A stretch of 64,000 nt of DNA from Flavobacterium piscinae. Its GTDB lineage: Bacteria > Bacteroidota > Bacteroidia > Flavobacteriales > Flavobacteriaceae. The stretch covers positions 62,001 to 126,000 of the forward strand of contig NZ_SBKQ01000001.1 in assembly GCF_004122145.1 (NCBI RefSeq), written 5' to 3'. Shown here in pieces: positions 43,927-54,305 of the stretch. Every line of letters begins with the position of its first letter. Positions within the stretch are counted from its first letter, which is position 1. A program made the translations under genes and the position numbers. The notes below the pieces were generated by a model, which saw nothing but the letters and a program-made list of their open reading frames with translations, made no database searches and was not told the origin of the DNA.

Positions 43927-45390
43927 TTATATTTTTTTCCGCATTCGAGCCACCGGAATGTCTAATTGTTCGCGGTATTTTGCAACAGTTCTTCGGGCAA
44001 TGGGATAACCTTTTTCCTTTAAAATTTCAGCCAATTGATCATCGGGAAGCGGTTTTTGCTTGTCTTCTTCTTCAATGACATTTTGAAGAATTTTTTTAAT
44101 TTCCAAGGTAGATACATCTTCCCCTTGGTCATTCTTCATGGCTTCTGAAAAAAATTCTTTGATAAGTTTTGTTCCATACGGGGTTTCCACATATTTACTA
44201 TTGGCTACTCTGGAAACAGTTGAAATATCTAAACCAATCATATCGGCAATGTCTTTTAAAATCATTGGCCGAAGCTTTGTTTCATCGCCTTCTAAAAAAT
44301 ATTCTTGTTGATAATGCATGATGGCATTCATGGTTACAAACAATGTTTCCTGACGTTGTCTAATCGCATCAATAAACCATTTTGCCGAATCTAATTTTTG
44401 TTTGATAAATTGAACGGCATCTTTTTGGGCATTCGATTTATCACGAGAATCTTTGTAGGTTTGCAACATGTCTTGGTAATCTTTGGAAACATGAAGCTCA
44501 GGTGCGTTTCTCCCATTAAGTAAAAGTTCAAGTTCTCCTTCCACAATTCGAATAGTAAAATCGGGAACAACATGTTCAACCATTTTATTATTTCCGGTAA
44601 AAGCACCACCCGGTTTTGGGTTCAATTTTTCAATTTCTTCAATTGCTTTTTTAAGCTGATCTTGCGAAACCCCGTATTTATGAAGCAATTTATCGTAATG
44701 TTTTTTTGTAAATTGTTCAAACTGATTTTCAATAATATCAATGGCCAAATTAACCGATTCAGTTGGTGTTTTATGTTTGAGCTGCAATAATAAACATTCT
44801 TGCAAATCGCGTGCACCCACACCTGAAGGTTCTAATTCGTGCACAATGTGTAAAATGCGTTCAACTGATTCTTCATCAGTATAAATACCTTGCGTAAAGG
44901 CTAAATCATCTACAATGTCTGAAACGGATCTACGTATGTAACCCATGTCATCTATACTTCCAACCAAAAATTCTGCTATCTCTCTATCTTCCTCTGAAAG
45001 AATAAAAGTGTTCAATTGATTAATCAAATCTTGGTGAAAAGTAACCGGAGCAGCAAAAGGTGTTTCTCGGTCTTCGTCATCATCACTATAATTATTGGCT
45101 TGAAGTTTATAATCAGGTGTTTCGTCGTTACTTAAGTATTCGTCGATGTTAATGTCTTCTGCATCAATTCGATCATATTCATCTTCTTCGTAATCGTCAA
45201 ATTCTTCTTTCTCAAACTCATCTGCATAGTCATCTTCCTCTTTTCCGCCTTCTAAAGCCGGGTTTTCATTCATTTCCTCTTTCAATCGTTGTTCAAATGC
45301 TTGCGTTGGCAATTGAATCAACTTCATCAACTGAATTTGTTGAGGAGATAATTTTTGAGATAATTTGAACTGTAGATTTTGTTTTAACAT
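43927..45390 (-). CDS. rpoN: RNA polymerase sigma-54 factor
   Basis: The 487-residue sigma factor has the glutamine/leucine-rich activator region I (FKLSQKLSPQQIQLMKLIQLP), a very acidic region II (about 50-110), the core-binding domain, the helix-turn-helix (about 365-385, DIADMIGLDISTVSRVANSKYV) and the C-terminal RpoN box ARRTVAKYRE. It directs -24/-12 promoters that need an enhancer-binding ATPase; none is encoded here. asnS lies upstream across a TTTCAGGTTTCAAGTT hairpin. Confidence 0.96.
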   Translation of the reverse strand: MLKQNLQFKLSQKLSPQQIQLMKLIQLPTQAFEQRLKEEMNENPALEGGKEEDDYADEFEKEEFDDYEEDEYDRIDAEDINIDEYLSNDETPDYKLQANNYSDDDEDRETPFAAPVTFHQDLINQLNTFILSEEDREIAEFLVGSIDDMGYIRRSVSDIVDDLAFTQGIYTDEESVERILHIVHELEPSGVGARDLQECLLLQLKHKTPTESVNLAIDIIENQFEQFTKKHYDKLLHKYGVSQDQLKKAIEEIEKLNPKPGGAFTGNNKMVEHVVPDFTIRIVEGELELLLNGRNAPELHVSKDYQDMLQTYKDSRDKSNAQKDAVQFIKQKLDSAKWFIDAIRQRQETLFVTMNAIMHYQQEYFLEGDETKLRPMILKDIADMIGLDISTVSRVANSKYVETPYGTKLIKEFFSEAMKNDQGEDVSTLEIKKILQNVIEEEDKQKPLPDDQLAEILKEKGYPIARRTVAKYREQLDIPVARMRKKI

Positions 45391-45420
45391 TTTAAAAATA
45401 GTTGTTTAAAAGTTTAAGAT

Positions 45421-45464
45421 TTCAGGTTTCAAGTTGCTGAACTAAAAATAACTTGAAACCTGAA
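45421..45464. repeat. Inverted repeat in the rpoN-asnS spacer
   Basis: TTCAGGTTTCAAGTT (45421-45435) is perfectly complementary to AACTTGAAACCTGAA (45450-45464). It is the same family as in the sucA-sucB spacer. It lies in the leader of rpoN and could act as a partial terminator after asnS. Confidence 0.8.
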
Positions 45465-45477
45465 ACGTGAAACATTT

Positions 45478-46926
45478 TTAAAACTCTGCATTCTGCGGTG
45501 TTCTCGGAAATGGTATCACATCGCGAATATTAGTCATTCCGGTAACAAAAAGTACTAATCGTTCAAATCCTAATCCAAATCCGGAGTGCACTGCTGTTCC
45601 AAAACGACGCGTATCTAAATACCACCATAATTCTTCTTCGTCAATTCCTAATGCTTTCATTTTTTCAACCAAGACGTCATGGCGTTCTTCTCTTTGTGAA
45701 CCACCTACAATTTCACCAATTCCCGGGAATAAAATATCCATGGCTCGAACGGTTTCTTTTCCGGGTTCAGTATTATCATTCAAACGCATATAAAACGCTT
45801 TTATTTTTGCAGGATAATCATATAAAATAACGGGGCATTTAAAGTGTTTTTCAACTAAAAAGCGTTCGTGCTCACTTTGTAAATCGGCACCCCATTCTTC
45901 AATTAAATACTGGAATTTTTTGTTCTTATTTGGTTTTGAATTTCTTAAAATATCAATTGCTTCGGTATACGTAACACGTTTGAAATTATTTTCCAAAACA
46001 AAATTTAATTTTTCCAACAAACTCATTTCACTGCGTTCGGCTTGTGGTTTGTTTTTTTCTTCATCCAATAAACGTTGTTCTAAAAACTTCAAATCGTCTT
46101 CGTGTTTTTCAACAGTATATTTGATAACATATTTAATAAAATCCTCCGCTAAATCCATATTATCCGCCAATTCATTGAACGCTACTTCCGGTTCAATCAT
46201 CCAAAATTCAGCTAAATGGCGAGATGTGTTTGAATTTTCAGCTCTAAAAGTTGGTCCAAACGTATACACCTGACCTAAAGCCATGGCATAGGTTTCGGCT
46301 TCCAATTGTCCGGAAACGGTAAGGTTGGTTTCTTTACCAAAAAAGTCTTCTTTGTAGTTCACATTTCCTTCTTCCGTTCTAGGGGTGTTATCGAATGGTA
46401 GTGCGGTTACTTTGAACATTTCTCCGGCACCTTCAGCATCAGAACCTGTAATGATTGGCGTATTCACATAGTAAAAACCTCTTTCTTGAAAATATTGATG
46501 AACAGCAAACGATAATGTAGAACGCACTCGCATAATTGCTCCAAAGGCATTGGTTCGTACACGTAAATGAGCATTTTCTCTCAGAAATTCTAATGAATGT
46601 TTTTTGGGTTGCATTGGATATTTTTCTGCATCCGAATCACCTAAAATTTCAATTTTTGAAACCTGAATTTCTACTCTTTGACCGGCTCCTTTACTTTCAG
46701 TCAAGGTTCCTATTAACGAAACTGCTGAACCGGTTGTAATTCTTTTTAAAGTTTCTTCCGGTGTGTTTTCAAAATCAACTACACATTGGATATTATTTAT
46801 TGTGGAACCATCATTTAAAGCAATAAATTGATTATTTCTAAAAGTTCTAACCCAACCTTTTACGGTTACTTCAGTTAAAATAGGAGTGGCAGTTAGTAAT
46901 TCGTTTACTTTCGTGTGCTTCTTCAT
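45478..46926 (-). CDS. asnS: Asparaginyl-tRNA synthetase
   Basis: The 482-residue class IIb synthetase charges tRNA-Asn. It has an N-terminal OB anticodon domain ([22 protein letters not shown]), motif 2 ([23 protein letters not shown]) and motif 3 ([27 protein letters not shown]). The ending IPFPRTP separates AsnRS from AspRS. A TATATTTG -7 element at 46946-46953 (minus strand) gives a short leader. Length and order are standard. Confidence 0.96.
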   Translation of the reverse strand: MKKHTKVNELLTATPILTEVTVKGWVRTFRNNQFIALNDGSTINNIQCVVDFENTPEETLKRITTGSAVSLIGTLTESKGAGQRVEIQVSKIEILGDSDAEKYPMQPKKHSLEFLRENAHLRVRTNAFGAIMRVRSTLSFAVHQYFQERGFYYVNTPIITGSDAEGAGEMFKVTALPFDNTPRTEEGNVNYKEDFFGKETNLTVSGQLEAETYAMALGQVYTFGPTFRAENSNTSRHLAEFWMIEPEVAFNELADNMDLAEDFIKYVIKYTVEKHEDDLKFLEQRLLDEEKNKPQAERSEMSLLEKLNFVLENNFKRVTYTEAIDILRNSKPNKNKKFQYLIEEWGADLQSEHERFLVEKHFKCPVILYDYPAKIKAFYMRLNDNTEPGKETVRAMDILFPGIGEIVGGSQREERHDVLVEKMKALGIDEEELWWYLDTRRFGTAVHSGFGLGFERLVLFVTGMTNIRDVIPFPRTPQNAEF

Positions 46927-46945
46927 TTTGTTTTAATTTACTATG

Positions 46946-46953
46946 CAAATATA
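46946..46953 (-). promoter_or_regulatory. -7 element of the asnS promoter
   Basis: Minus-strand TATATTTG matches TAnnTTTG, 20 bp ahead of the asnS ATG. Confidence 0.5.
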
Positions 46954-46973
46954 CTAGATTTTGATTTTTTTGA

Positions 46974-49382
46974 CTAAGATTTAGTCTCTGTTTCTTTGTC
47001 GTCTTCCACCAAAATGTCAATGGTAGGTTGAAGAAATTCTTCTTGGTTTGCAATTGTTTTTTCTAATGATAATAATAATGCCGGTAATAGTAATAAATTA
47101 GACAACATTGCAAATAGTAAAGTAGTTGAAACTAATCCACCCAAAGCAACTGTACCTCCAAAACTGGAAATCATAAATACTGAAAACCCAAAGAACAGAA
47201 CAATAGAAGTATAAAACATACTTACACCGGTTTCTCGCAAAGCATTAAATACCGATTTTCTGATTTTCCAGTTATTAGCTTGTAATTCTTGGCGGTATTT
47301 GGCTAAGAAGTGAATTGTATCATCAACGGAAATTCCGAAAGCAATACTAAATACTAATATAGTTGATGGTTTTATAGGAACACCCAAATAGCCCATAAGT
47401 CCGGCCGTAATTATCAACGGTAATAGGTTTGGAATTAAGGAAATAAGCACCATTTTAAAAGATCGGAACAAATATGCCATGAAAAGTGAAATCAGCACAA
47501 TGGCGAATAGTAAAGAAAGCACCAAGTTGGTTACCAAATAATTTGTCCCTTTTTGAAATACTAATGCTTTTCCTGTCAAAGTAACTGTATATCGATCGGG
47601 AGGAAAAACTTTATTGATTTTATCCCACAATTTTTCTTCAATTTTTTCCATTTTATCAGTGCCAATGTCTTTCATAAAAGTGGTGATTCTGGCATATTGA
47701 CCGGTGGAATCCACATAACTTTTCATGAAATTTTCTTTACTGTTTTGCGTTGTATTTTTGGCATAGCTTAAAATGAATCCTTGCTCTTGAGCAGTGGGCA
47801 ATTCATAATAATCAGGATTGCCATTGTAATAGGCCTGTTTAGAATACTTTACAACATTTACAACCGACATCGGTTGAGAGAGTTCCGGAATTTCACTAAT
47901 GATTTCTTGCACCTCTTCCATTTTTTGTAAAGTAGATAGTTTCATGACACCTTTTTTTCGTTTGGTGTCAATCATTATTTCTAGTGGCATGACGCCATCA
48001 AACTCTTTTTCAAAAAATAAAATATCTTGAAAGAAACCTGTTTTTTTGGGCATGTCTTCAATTAAACTGCCGGAAATTCTCATTTGATAGATGCCAATAA
48101 TGCTCAGTACAAGAAGAATAATGGATGTGATATAGATGGAAATATTATGATTTTTGACTGTTTTTTCAGTCCAATTTACAAATGTCTTAGTATATGTTTT
48201 GTTGAGATGCTCCAAATGTTTGTCTTTTGGCAAAGGCATGAAACTGTAAATAATCGGAATTACCAATAAACAGAGTATAAACAATAAAATAATATTAATG
48301 GAGGCAATAATTCCAAACTCTGTTAACAATTCACTATCGGTAACAATAAATGTTGCAAATCCTGCCGCTGTAGTCAAATTGGTCATCAAGGTTGCATTAC
48401 CAACTTTGGAAATAACACGTTGTAATGATTTGGCTTGATTGCCGTGCTTTTTTACTTCTTGTTGGTATTTATTGATAAGAAAAATACAGTTTGGAATCCC
48501 AATTACAATGATTAATGGCGGAATGATGGCGGTTAAAACGGTGATTTCAAACCCCAATAATCCCAACGTTCCAAATGCCCACATCACACCAATTATCACT
48601 ACACACATCGAGATAAAAGTAGCTCTGAAACTTCTGAAAAAGAAGAAGAAAATCAATGAGGTAACTAAAAGAGCTGCACCAATAAAAATGCCGATTTCAT
48701 CTACAATGTTTTGTGAATTGAGTGTTCGGATGTAAGGCATTCCCGAGACTTTTAAATCAATTTTTGTATTCGTTTCAAAATCCTCAATTTGAGGAATTAA
48801 TTTTTTTACAACAAAATCCTTTCGTGTAATAGTGTTTACAATTTTCTTGTCCAAATAAATAGCCGCTCTAATGGTTCCGGATTTTTTGCTGTACAATAAA
48901 TGTTCATAGAAAGGAAGATTTTGAAAGAGTTCTTCGCGTTTTTCTTGTAAATATTTTAAGTTATTTATTTTAATTGTATCAATAAAATCAACCAATTCAA
49001 ACGTTTCTGATGTTTCGTTTTTATTAAGTTTTTTTAAATCATCTACCGAAATAATTAATTCAACTTCTTTTGATTTTTTTAAGTTAGACATTAAAGTGTT
49101 CCAAGCACCAAATTGCTTCGGGGTAAAAAAAGTTGAATCCTGAATTCCAATAATAATCAGATTTCCTTCTTCACCAAATTTATCTAGAAATTGATTGTAT
49201 TGTTCATTTATCTCATGATGGTCAGGCAGCAGATTGGCTTCTGTATAAGTAAAACGCATGTGTTTCCATTGCAGTGCCAAAAACACTGTCAATAGAAAAA
49301 CCATGGAAAGAATTGTGATTCTGTTTCTAAGGATTATTCGGGCAATGGATTCCCAAAAACCTACGCTAAACCATTTAGCCAT
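46974..49382 (-). CDS. RND-superfamily (MMPL-type) exporter
   Basis: The 802-residue membrane protein has the RND two-fold repeat: one helix, a large periplasmic loop and five helices, then again. Helices are clear at about 18-38, 232-385, 425-445 and 630-785. Motifs such as FGISVDDTIHFLAKYRQE (second half) and VIGIPNCIFLINKYQQE (first half) match the MMPL/HpnN-like predicted exporters of Bacteroidota, which carry lipids or hydrophobic molecules. It has no adaptor gene beside it. A TACCTTTG element lies at 49402-49409 (minus strand). Confidence 0.88.
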   Translation of the reverse strand: MAKWFSVGFWESIARIILRNRITILSMVFLLTVFLALQWKHMRFTYTEANLLPDHHEINEQYNQFLDKFGEEGNLIIIGIQDSTFFTPKQFGAWNTLMSNLKKSKEVELIISVDDLKKLNKNETSETFELVDFIDTIKINNLKYLQEKREELFQNLPFYEHLLYSKKSGTIRAAIYLDKKIVNTITRKDFVVKKLIPQIEDFETNTKIDLKVSGMPYIRTLNSQNIVDEIGIFIGAALLVTSLIFFFFFRSFRATFISMCVVIIGVMWAFGTLGLLGFEITVLTAIIPPLIIVIGIPNCIFLINKYQQEVKKHGNQAKSLQRVISKVGNATLMTNLTTAAGFATFIVTDSELLTEFGIIASINIILLFILCLLVIPIIYSFMPLPKDKHLEHLNKTYTKTFVNWTEKTVKNHNISIYITSIILLVLSIIGIYQMRISGSLIEDMPKKTGFFQDILFFEKEFDGVMPLEIMIDTKRKKGVMKLSTLQKMEEVQEIISEIPELSQPMSVVNVVKYSKQAYYNGNPDYYELPTAQEQGFILSYAKNTTQNSKENFMKSYVDSTGQYARITTFMKDIGTDKMEKIEEKLWDKINKVFPPDRYTVTLTGKALVFQKGTNYLVTNLVLSLLFAIVLISLFMAYLFRSFKMVLISLIPNLLPLIITAGLMGYLGVPIKPSTILVFSIAFGISVDDTIHFLAKYRQELQANNWKIRKSVFNALRETGVSMFYTSIVLFFGFSVFMISSFGGTVALGGLVSTTLLFAMLSNLLLLPALLLSLEKTIANQEEFLQPTIDILVEDDKETETKS

Positions 49383-49401
49383 ACAATTATTTTAACGGAT
49401 G

Positions 49402-49409
49402 CAAAGGTA
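49402..49409 (-). promoter_or_regulatory. -7 element upstream of the MMPL exporter gene
   Basis: Minus-strand TACCTTTG, 20 bp ahead of the start codon, is an exact TAnnTTTG match. The -33 element is not clear. Confidence 0.45.
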
Positions 49410-49481
49410 GTGAAATCAATACTAAATAGATGGAATTAAGTGTAATTTAATCTTTAAAATAATCACTAAAAAGTACTTTAA

Positions 49482-51962
49482 TTATAAGCCTAAGTCAAGT
49501 GTAAAGGTTAATTTAATGGCTATATTGTCTTCAAATCGACTTAATTGGTTTGGGCCATAACGATAAAATCCGGCTAAACCCAAGCCACTAAAAATTTGGT
49601 TTAATTCGATACCTGATTCAAAATAGCCATCATTAATGGTTTTATAATTCAGTCCAACATGTTGTTCAGGTTTTTTCATACTTCCCCATGTCATTCGACT
49701 TACCAATACTAAAGATGGTTTTACTTTATTAAACAATTTAACTCGTTTAAAACCGTGTTTAAAATGGAACATGATATATTGACTTGAAAAAAATTCATTA
49801 AAACGCATCGTTTCAAAACTGTTTTTGCCCGCCACAGTAATACGTTGTAAAAGCACTTCCCGATCTAAGTTATTGGGAGAGTTGTTGTATAAATGCGTCA
49901 ATGGAATGTCGCCATGTGCATAGCCGGCTTGTATTAAAACCATTGATTTTTGCCCGTTTATAAATTGCTTTTCATATTCAGCACGGACATCAATTTTTCC
50001 AAACTTAAAATCATTACCTAAAAATTTTGGTAGTGATTCTGTAAACTGAAAAGTAAATTTGGGATAGCGTTTTTCAATTTCAATTTTCCCGCTTGGTGTG
50101 TGCATGTAATCGCTAAAAGGATTCCACTGAATTGAAACAGAGGCGGTTGTCATGTCATAGCGATTATATAGTGCTTCACCATCAAAAAAGGCATAGTTAA
50201 ATAATGGTTGAATCTTGGAATGATTCAATTGCCAAATGCTTTCTGTTTTGGGTAAAAAATTGGTTTCAACATAACCTTTCCAGGTTCGATGATTGTAAAA
50301 GGTGCTAACATTGATAGGTCGAGGATCATAGATTTTAAAAACTCGTTTGTCAATATTAAATTTAGTACTACCAATCTCCTGTACATCATCCGTATAGGAA
50401 AAACCGGCCCATGTGTTTGAAAAATTTCCTACCCGAGTCGTGCCTCCAAAATGATATTTTAACTTATCATCTTTTAATCCATAGGCAAGATATCCATCCA
50501 ATTTATAATTTTTGGAAAAACGCTCATTAGTTATTCCTCCCAGACCAAATCGGAAACCTTCATAATTGTTATAACTCATTAAATACCTTAGGTCAAAGTC
50601 AAAAAATCCAAGCGGAACATAACCGTTAATAATTTTTCTGCCAAAAAAAAGCTTGGCATTTATTCCCTTAAAAAAAGCTAAACTGTCTTTCACAGCAAAG
50701 GTGTTACGGTCTCTTTTGGTAAAGCGTTCTTTTCTGTTTTTTATCCAAAAAGTGGTGTCTTTTTTAGCAACATCCTCATCAATTTCAATAGCTACAGAAT
50801 TTCTATCAATGGTAAAGGGTTTATTTATTTCTCTATCATAATAAAATGTTTTAGATTGGAGATAAGAATAATCAGAAGCAGATTTTTCTCGTTTTGTACC
50901 CAATTCATCATATTCTCCTTCAAATTCGATAGTTCCTCCTAGGATTTTGATTGGGTCATCATTTTTCCCTTTGATAATTTTTAGTTCATAAACAGTAGGG
51001 AACCATATTTTTTCATTGGAAAGATATTCAAATTCATGAACTGCCGTTAAATCGATTATTCCACGAACTCGCATGATGGCTTTGGCTACAGCAAAATTTT
51101 CCTGATCAATAAAAAGCAATCCTTCTAATCCTTTTTTATTTATTTGTTTTTTGTTTTTAAAATATACCAAAACGGTTGGTCGGTTAGAAATTTGAATAGT
51201 GTCAATTAATTCAAATTGATAATCACGAAGACCCGATTTGGAAATAGGATTGACATATTTTGTTTCCAATAATTCATAACGTGGTTCATAAACAGAGGAA
51301 GATTGGAGGTTAAAACCAATCACTTCATAAATCGGACTTTTAAAACCGGACATTTGTGAAGCTAAAACCGTTTCTTTGAATTTATCATTGCTAAATTGAA
51401 ATAACGAGACTTTTTCAGTAACAAATAAATGTTGTTTTCGAATCAATTTTTGGAATTTAAAATCTGTGGAATCAATTTTAATTTTACGAAATTTTTTGAT
51501 GGTATCAATTTTTCCTTTTATGGAATCCGGATGTGCTGTGACAACAATCTTATTATAGCCTTTGTATTGATAGGTTGAAAGGGCTTTTTTGGGATTGTTC
51601 AATTCAATGGAATGGTAAACTCTATTTAGAAAAGATTCAGCTTTTTTTTGACTTTCATTTATTTCATTATCAGATAGTTTTGTTTTACTCTGAAGAAAAA
51701 CTGAATAGTGATTGGTTTTGTCAATTGTAAATTCTTTACTTCTAAAATTAACATATGAAATAACCATTTTTTCACCTACTGTTGAACTAATGAATTCAAA
51801 TTGCCCGTTAATATCAGCAATTGTAGTTCTGCCGGATGAAGATTGAATGGTAGCAAAAGGCAATGGTTTTTTTGATGCTTCGTCTTTAATAATTCCGGTT
51901 ACTCGAAATTGTGCCTGAACACAAAATGAGCAAAAAAGAAAAAGAAAAGCGAGGTACTTCAT
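49482..51962 (-). CDS. Outer-membrane protein with carboxypeptidase-regulatory-like and DUF5686 domains
   Basis: The 826-residue protein has a signal peptide (ending CVQAQ). A CarboxypepD_reg-like beta-sandwich (about 20-100, FRVTGIIKDEASKKPLPFATI and TIADINGQFEF) is followed by a long region of the DUF5686 type with many beta strands, and it ends in LDLGL as for an outer-membrane barrel. The first domain is the same as in SusC-like receptors, but there is no TonB plug, so it is not a TonB receptor. Function is unknown. Confidence 0.85.
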   Translation of the reverse strand: MKYLAFLFLFCSFCVQAQFRVTGIIKDEASKKPLPFATIQSSSGRTTIADINGQFEFISSTVGEKMVISYVNFRSKEFTIDKTNHYSVFLQSKTKLSDNEINESQKKAESFLNRVYHSIELNNPKKALSTYQYKGYNKIVVTAHPDSIKGKIDTIKKFRKIKIDSTDFKFQKLIRKQHLFVTEKVSLFQFSNDKFKETVLASQMSGFKSPIYEVIGFNLQSSSVYEPRYELLETKYVNPISKSGLRDYQFELIDTIQISNRPTVLVYFKNKKQINKKGLEGLLFIDQENFAVAKAIMRVRGIIDLTAVHEFEYLSNEKIWFPTVYELKIIKGKNDDPIKILGGTIEFEGEYDELGTKREKSASDYSYLQSKTFYYDREINKPFTIDRNSVAIEIDEDVAKKDTTFWIKNRKERFTKRDRNTFAVKDSLAFFKGINAKLFFGRKIINGYVPLGFFDFDLRYLMSYNNYEGFRFGLGGITNERFSKNYKLDGYLAYGLKDDKLKYHFGGTTRVGNFSNTWAGFSYTDDVQEIGSTKFNIDKRVFKIYDPRPINVSTFYNHRTWKGYVETNFLPKTESIWQLNHSKIQPLFNYAFFDGEALYNRYDMTTASVSIQWNPFSDYMHTPSGKIEIEKRYPKFTFQFTESLPKFLGNDFKFGKIDVRAEYEKQFINGQKSMVLIQAGYAHGDIPLTHLYNNSPNNLDREVLLQRITVAGKNSFETMRFNEFFSSQYIMFHFKHGFKRVKLFNKVKPSLVLVSRMTWGSMKKPEQHVGLNYKTINDGYFESGIELNQIFSGLGLAGFYRYGPNQLSRFEDNIAIKLTFTLDLGL

Positions 51963-52003
51963 GTGTTATAAAAAATGCGAATCACAAATGTACTTGATTA
52001 AAA

Positions 52004-52032
52004 CAAAAAATCCACTTTTTCAAGTGGATTTC
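52004..52032 (-). terminator. Terminator of the pyrH-frr operon
   Basis: The arms AAATCCACTT and AAGTGGATTT enclose a short T-rich loop. On the minus strand T residues follow, right after the frr stop. Confidence 0.8.
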
Positions 52033-52035
52033 CAT

Positions 52036-52599
52036 TTATACTTTCATGATTTCAGCTTCTTTAACGGCGAGGATGTCATCTATTTTTTTGATATATGCAT
52101 CGGTTAATTTTTGAATGCTTTCTTCAGCTGTTTTGCAAATATCTTCCGAGGTTCCGTTTTTCTCTTCTTTTTTGATGTCTGTATTGGCATCTTTTCTAGC
52201 ATTTCTGATTCCGATTTTGGCATCTTCCGCTTCTGATTTGGCTTGTTTAACCAAGTCTCTTCGGCGTTCTTCTGTCAATGGTGGTACAGAAATGATGATG
52301 TTATCTCCGTTATTCATTGGGTTAAAGCCTAAATTGGCAATCATAATCGCTTTTTCAATAGGTTGTAACATGCTTTTTTCCCAAGGTGTAACCGTAATGG
52401 TTCTGGCATCCGGTACATTGATATTAGCCACTTGTGAAAGCGGTGTCTGAGAACCGTAATAATCTACAAAAACACCACCCAGCATTTGAGGCGAAGCTTT
52501 CCCGGCTCTAATATTTAAAAATTCTTTTTCTAAATGTGCAATCGAACCATCCATGTGTTCTTTTGCGGTATCAATGATAAAATCTATTTCTTCTGTCAT
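52036..52599 (-). CDS. frr: Ribosome recycling factor
   Basis: This 187-residue factor splits post-termination ribosomes together with EF-G. It has the RRF pattern: a three-helix bundle with HLEKEFLNIRAGKASPQML (about 22-40) and the second domain VDYYGSQTPLSQVANINVPDARTITVTPW. The helix ERRRDLVKQAKSEAEDAKIGIRNARKDA is canonical. It lies 44 bp downstream of pyrH, the usual gene order. Confidence 0.96.
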   Translation of the reverse strand: MTEEIDFIIDTAKEHMDGSIAHLEKEFLNIRAGKASPQMLGGVFVDYYGSQTPLSQVANINVPDARTITVTPWEKSMLQPIEKAIMIANLGFNPMNNGDNIIISVPPLTEERRRDLVKQAKSEAEDAKIGIRNARKDANTDIKKEEKNGTSEDICKTAEESIQKLTDAYIKKIDDILAVKEAEIMKV

Positions 52600-52643
52600 G
52601 ATAGTATATTTTTTAATCGAAATCTATTATTCAAAAACCTACA

Positions 52644-53351
52644 TTAAATTGTAACGGTTGTTCCAATGGTTTCACCATTACAAACTTTCAATAAATTACC
52701 CGGTTTATTCATATCAAACACGATAATAGGCAATTTATTTTCCTGACTTAACGTAAAAGCGGTGGTATCCATTACATTTAATCCTTTGCTCAATACGTCT
52801 TCAAACGAAATATAATCAAATTTTACGGCATCTTTGTGCTTTTCCGGATCGGCATTATACACACCGTCTACGCGAGTTCCTTTTAAAATTACATCGGCAC
52901 CTACTTCAACTCCTCTTAAAACGGCCGCAGTATCTGTTGTAAAGTAAGGATTCCCGGTTCCTGCTCCAAAAATTACAATCCTGCCTTTTTCTAAATGACG
53001 AACGGCTCTTCTTTTGATATACGGTTCTGCAATCGCTTCGATTTTTAAAGCGGTTTGCAAACGAGTTAACATTCCGGCTTCTTCCAATGCTCCTTGCAAA
53101 GCCATTCCATTGATAACGGTGGCTAGCATTCCCATATAATCGCCTTGCACTCTGTCCATTCCATTACTTGCTCCGGCTATCCCTCTAAAAATATTTCCAC
53201 CACCAATCACGATGGCAATCTCTACTCCTTGATCGTGAATTTGTTTAATTTCTTGAGCATATTCTGCTAATCTTTTAGGGTCGATGCCGTATTGACGTTC
53301 ACCCATTAAAGCTTCTCCACTTAGTTTTAGAAGTATTCTTTTATATTTCAT
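52644..53351 (-). CDS. pyrH: UMP kinase
   Basis: The 235-residue kinase of the amino-acid-kinase fold makes UDP from UMP. The N-terminus [15 protein letters not shown] is typical, as are [11 protein letters not shown], the UMP-binding [15 protein letters not shown] and the C-terminal ITIFD-like region. The chain length matches the hexameric bacterial enzyme. A strong promoter precedes it and frr follows in the same unit. Confidence 0.97.
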   Translation of the reverse strand: MKYKRILLKLSGEALMGERQYGIDPKRLAEYAQEIKQIHDQGVEIAIVIGGGNIFRGIAGASNGMDRVQGDYMGMLATVINGMALQGALEEAGMLTRLQTALKIEAIAEPYIKRRAVRHLEKGRIVIFGAGTGNPYFTTDTAAVLRGVEVGADVILKGTRVDGVYNADPEKHKDAVKFDYISFEDVLSKGLNVMDTTAFTLSQENKLPIIVFDMNKPGNLLKVCNGETIGTTVTI

Positions 53352-53370
53352 TTAAAAGATTTTTGTGGTG

Positions 53371-53400
53371 CAAATATAAAGAATTATTGATTTTATCAAT
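53371..53400 (-). promoter_or_regulatory. Promoter of pyrH-frr
   Basis: On the minus strand TTG (53398-53400), 19 bases and TATATTTG (53371-53378) give the exact Bacteroidota spacing. The -7 element lies 20 bp ahead of the pyrH start. Confidence 0.7.
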
Positions 53401-53416
53401 ATAAAAACAGAGTAGT

Positions 53417-54211
53417 TTATCTATTTTCAATCAATGCCTGAAAATCTGTAAAAGAATTTTTTGCCGCTTCATAACCCAGTTGGTAAATGGCTTCCATTTT
53501 AACTTTGTTCGTTTCAAACGTACTGTAATTTGATAAATCTTCCGGTTCAATTACCCAATCACACAGATTAAATTTTTGCATCGTTGTGTTGGCCGTCAAC
53601 AAATCAAATGCTCTGGAAGTGACGGCTTTAATGGAATTCAAGTCTTTCGATTCTATTTTTTGAATCGGACTCACATATACACCAATAATAAAGTCACATC
53701 TTCCCTGTAAAATATCGGTAGGAAAATGATTCAGAATTCCGCCATCGCTATACCAATTATCATCAATCACATAAGGCGAAATAATTCCAGGAAACGCACT
53801 GGAAGCTAAAATAGCATCAATTATTTTAGTGTCTTTGTCAAAGATTTTAATTTTTCCTTTCACCAAATCAGTCGCCGTAATATGAATAGGAATAGCTAAA
53901 TCACCTAATGTTTTTTCTCCAAAAACATCACTAAAATATTTTTTAAACGACTCGCTATCAATAATTCCGGCTTTGGTAAAGGTGAAATGTTTCCAATGAA
54001 AGAAATAAATCGACTGAAAAAAGGCTAAAATTTCCTGAGGTGATTTACCAAAACTATACAATGCTGCAACAATAGAACCCGCACTGCTTCCGGCGATTTG
54101 GTTAGGTTTGATGTGTTGTTCTTCCAAAAATTGCAAAACACCGGCATGGGCTAAACCTTTTGATCCGCCACCCGAGAGTACTAAACCTATATTTTTTGAT
54201 TTCATTTCCAT
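53417..54211 (-). CDS. Patatin-like phospholipase
   Basis: The 264-residue single-domain protein has the oxyanion motif SGGGSKGLAHAGVL, the nucleophile motif GSSAG (S43) and the catalytic Asp in YSDGGILNHFP. It matches the RssA/YlbK group of small bacterial patatins that act on phospholipids or acyl esters in the cytoplasm. The first ATG is at 54211 and a second at 54205 is equally possible. A good promoter precedes it. Confidence 0.92.
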   Translation of the reverse strand: MEMKSKNIGLVLSGGGSKGLAHAGVLQFLEEQHIKPNQIAGSSAGSIVAALYSFGKSPQEILAFFQSIYFFHWKHFTFTKAGIIDSESFKKYFSDVFGEKTLGDLAIPIHITATDLVKGKIKIFDKDTKIIDAILASSAFPGIISPYVIDDNWYSDGGILNHFPTDILQGRCDFIIGVYVSPIQKIESKDLNSIKAVTSRAFDLLTANTTMQKFNLCDWVIEPEDLSNYSTFETNKVKMEAIYQLGYEAAKNSFTDFQALIENR

Positions 54212-54218
54212 ATAGTTC

Positions 54219-54250
54219 CAAAATTACATTTAATTAATAACTGTCACAAA
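54219..54250 (-). promoter_or_regulatory. Promoter of the patatin gene
   Basis: On the minus strand TTTG (54247-54250), 20 bases and TAATTTTG (54219-54226) fit the -33/-7 consensus. The divergent thioredoxin-like gene has TATTTTTG at 54279-54286, so two promoters are back to back. Confidence 0.6.
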
Positions 54251-54278
54251 CGTTACCGTTTAAACTCAAAATAAATTA

Positions 54279-54286
54279 TATTTTTG
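54279..54286 (+). promoter_or_regulatory. -7 element of the thioredoxin-like gene
   Basis: TATTTTTG, 19 bp upstream of the start at 54306, matches TAnnTTTG. Confidence 0.5.
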
Positions 54287-54305
54287 CACCGAAATTCATC
54301 CAATC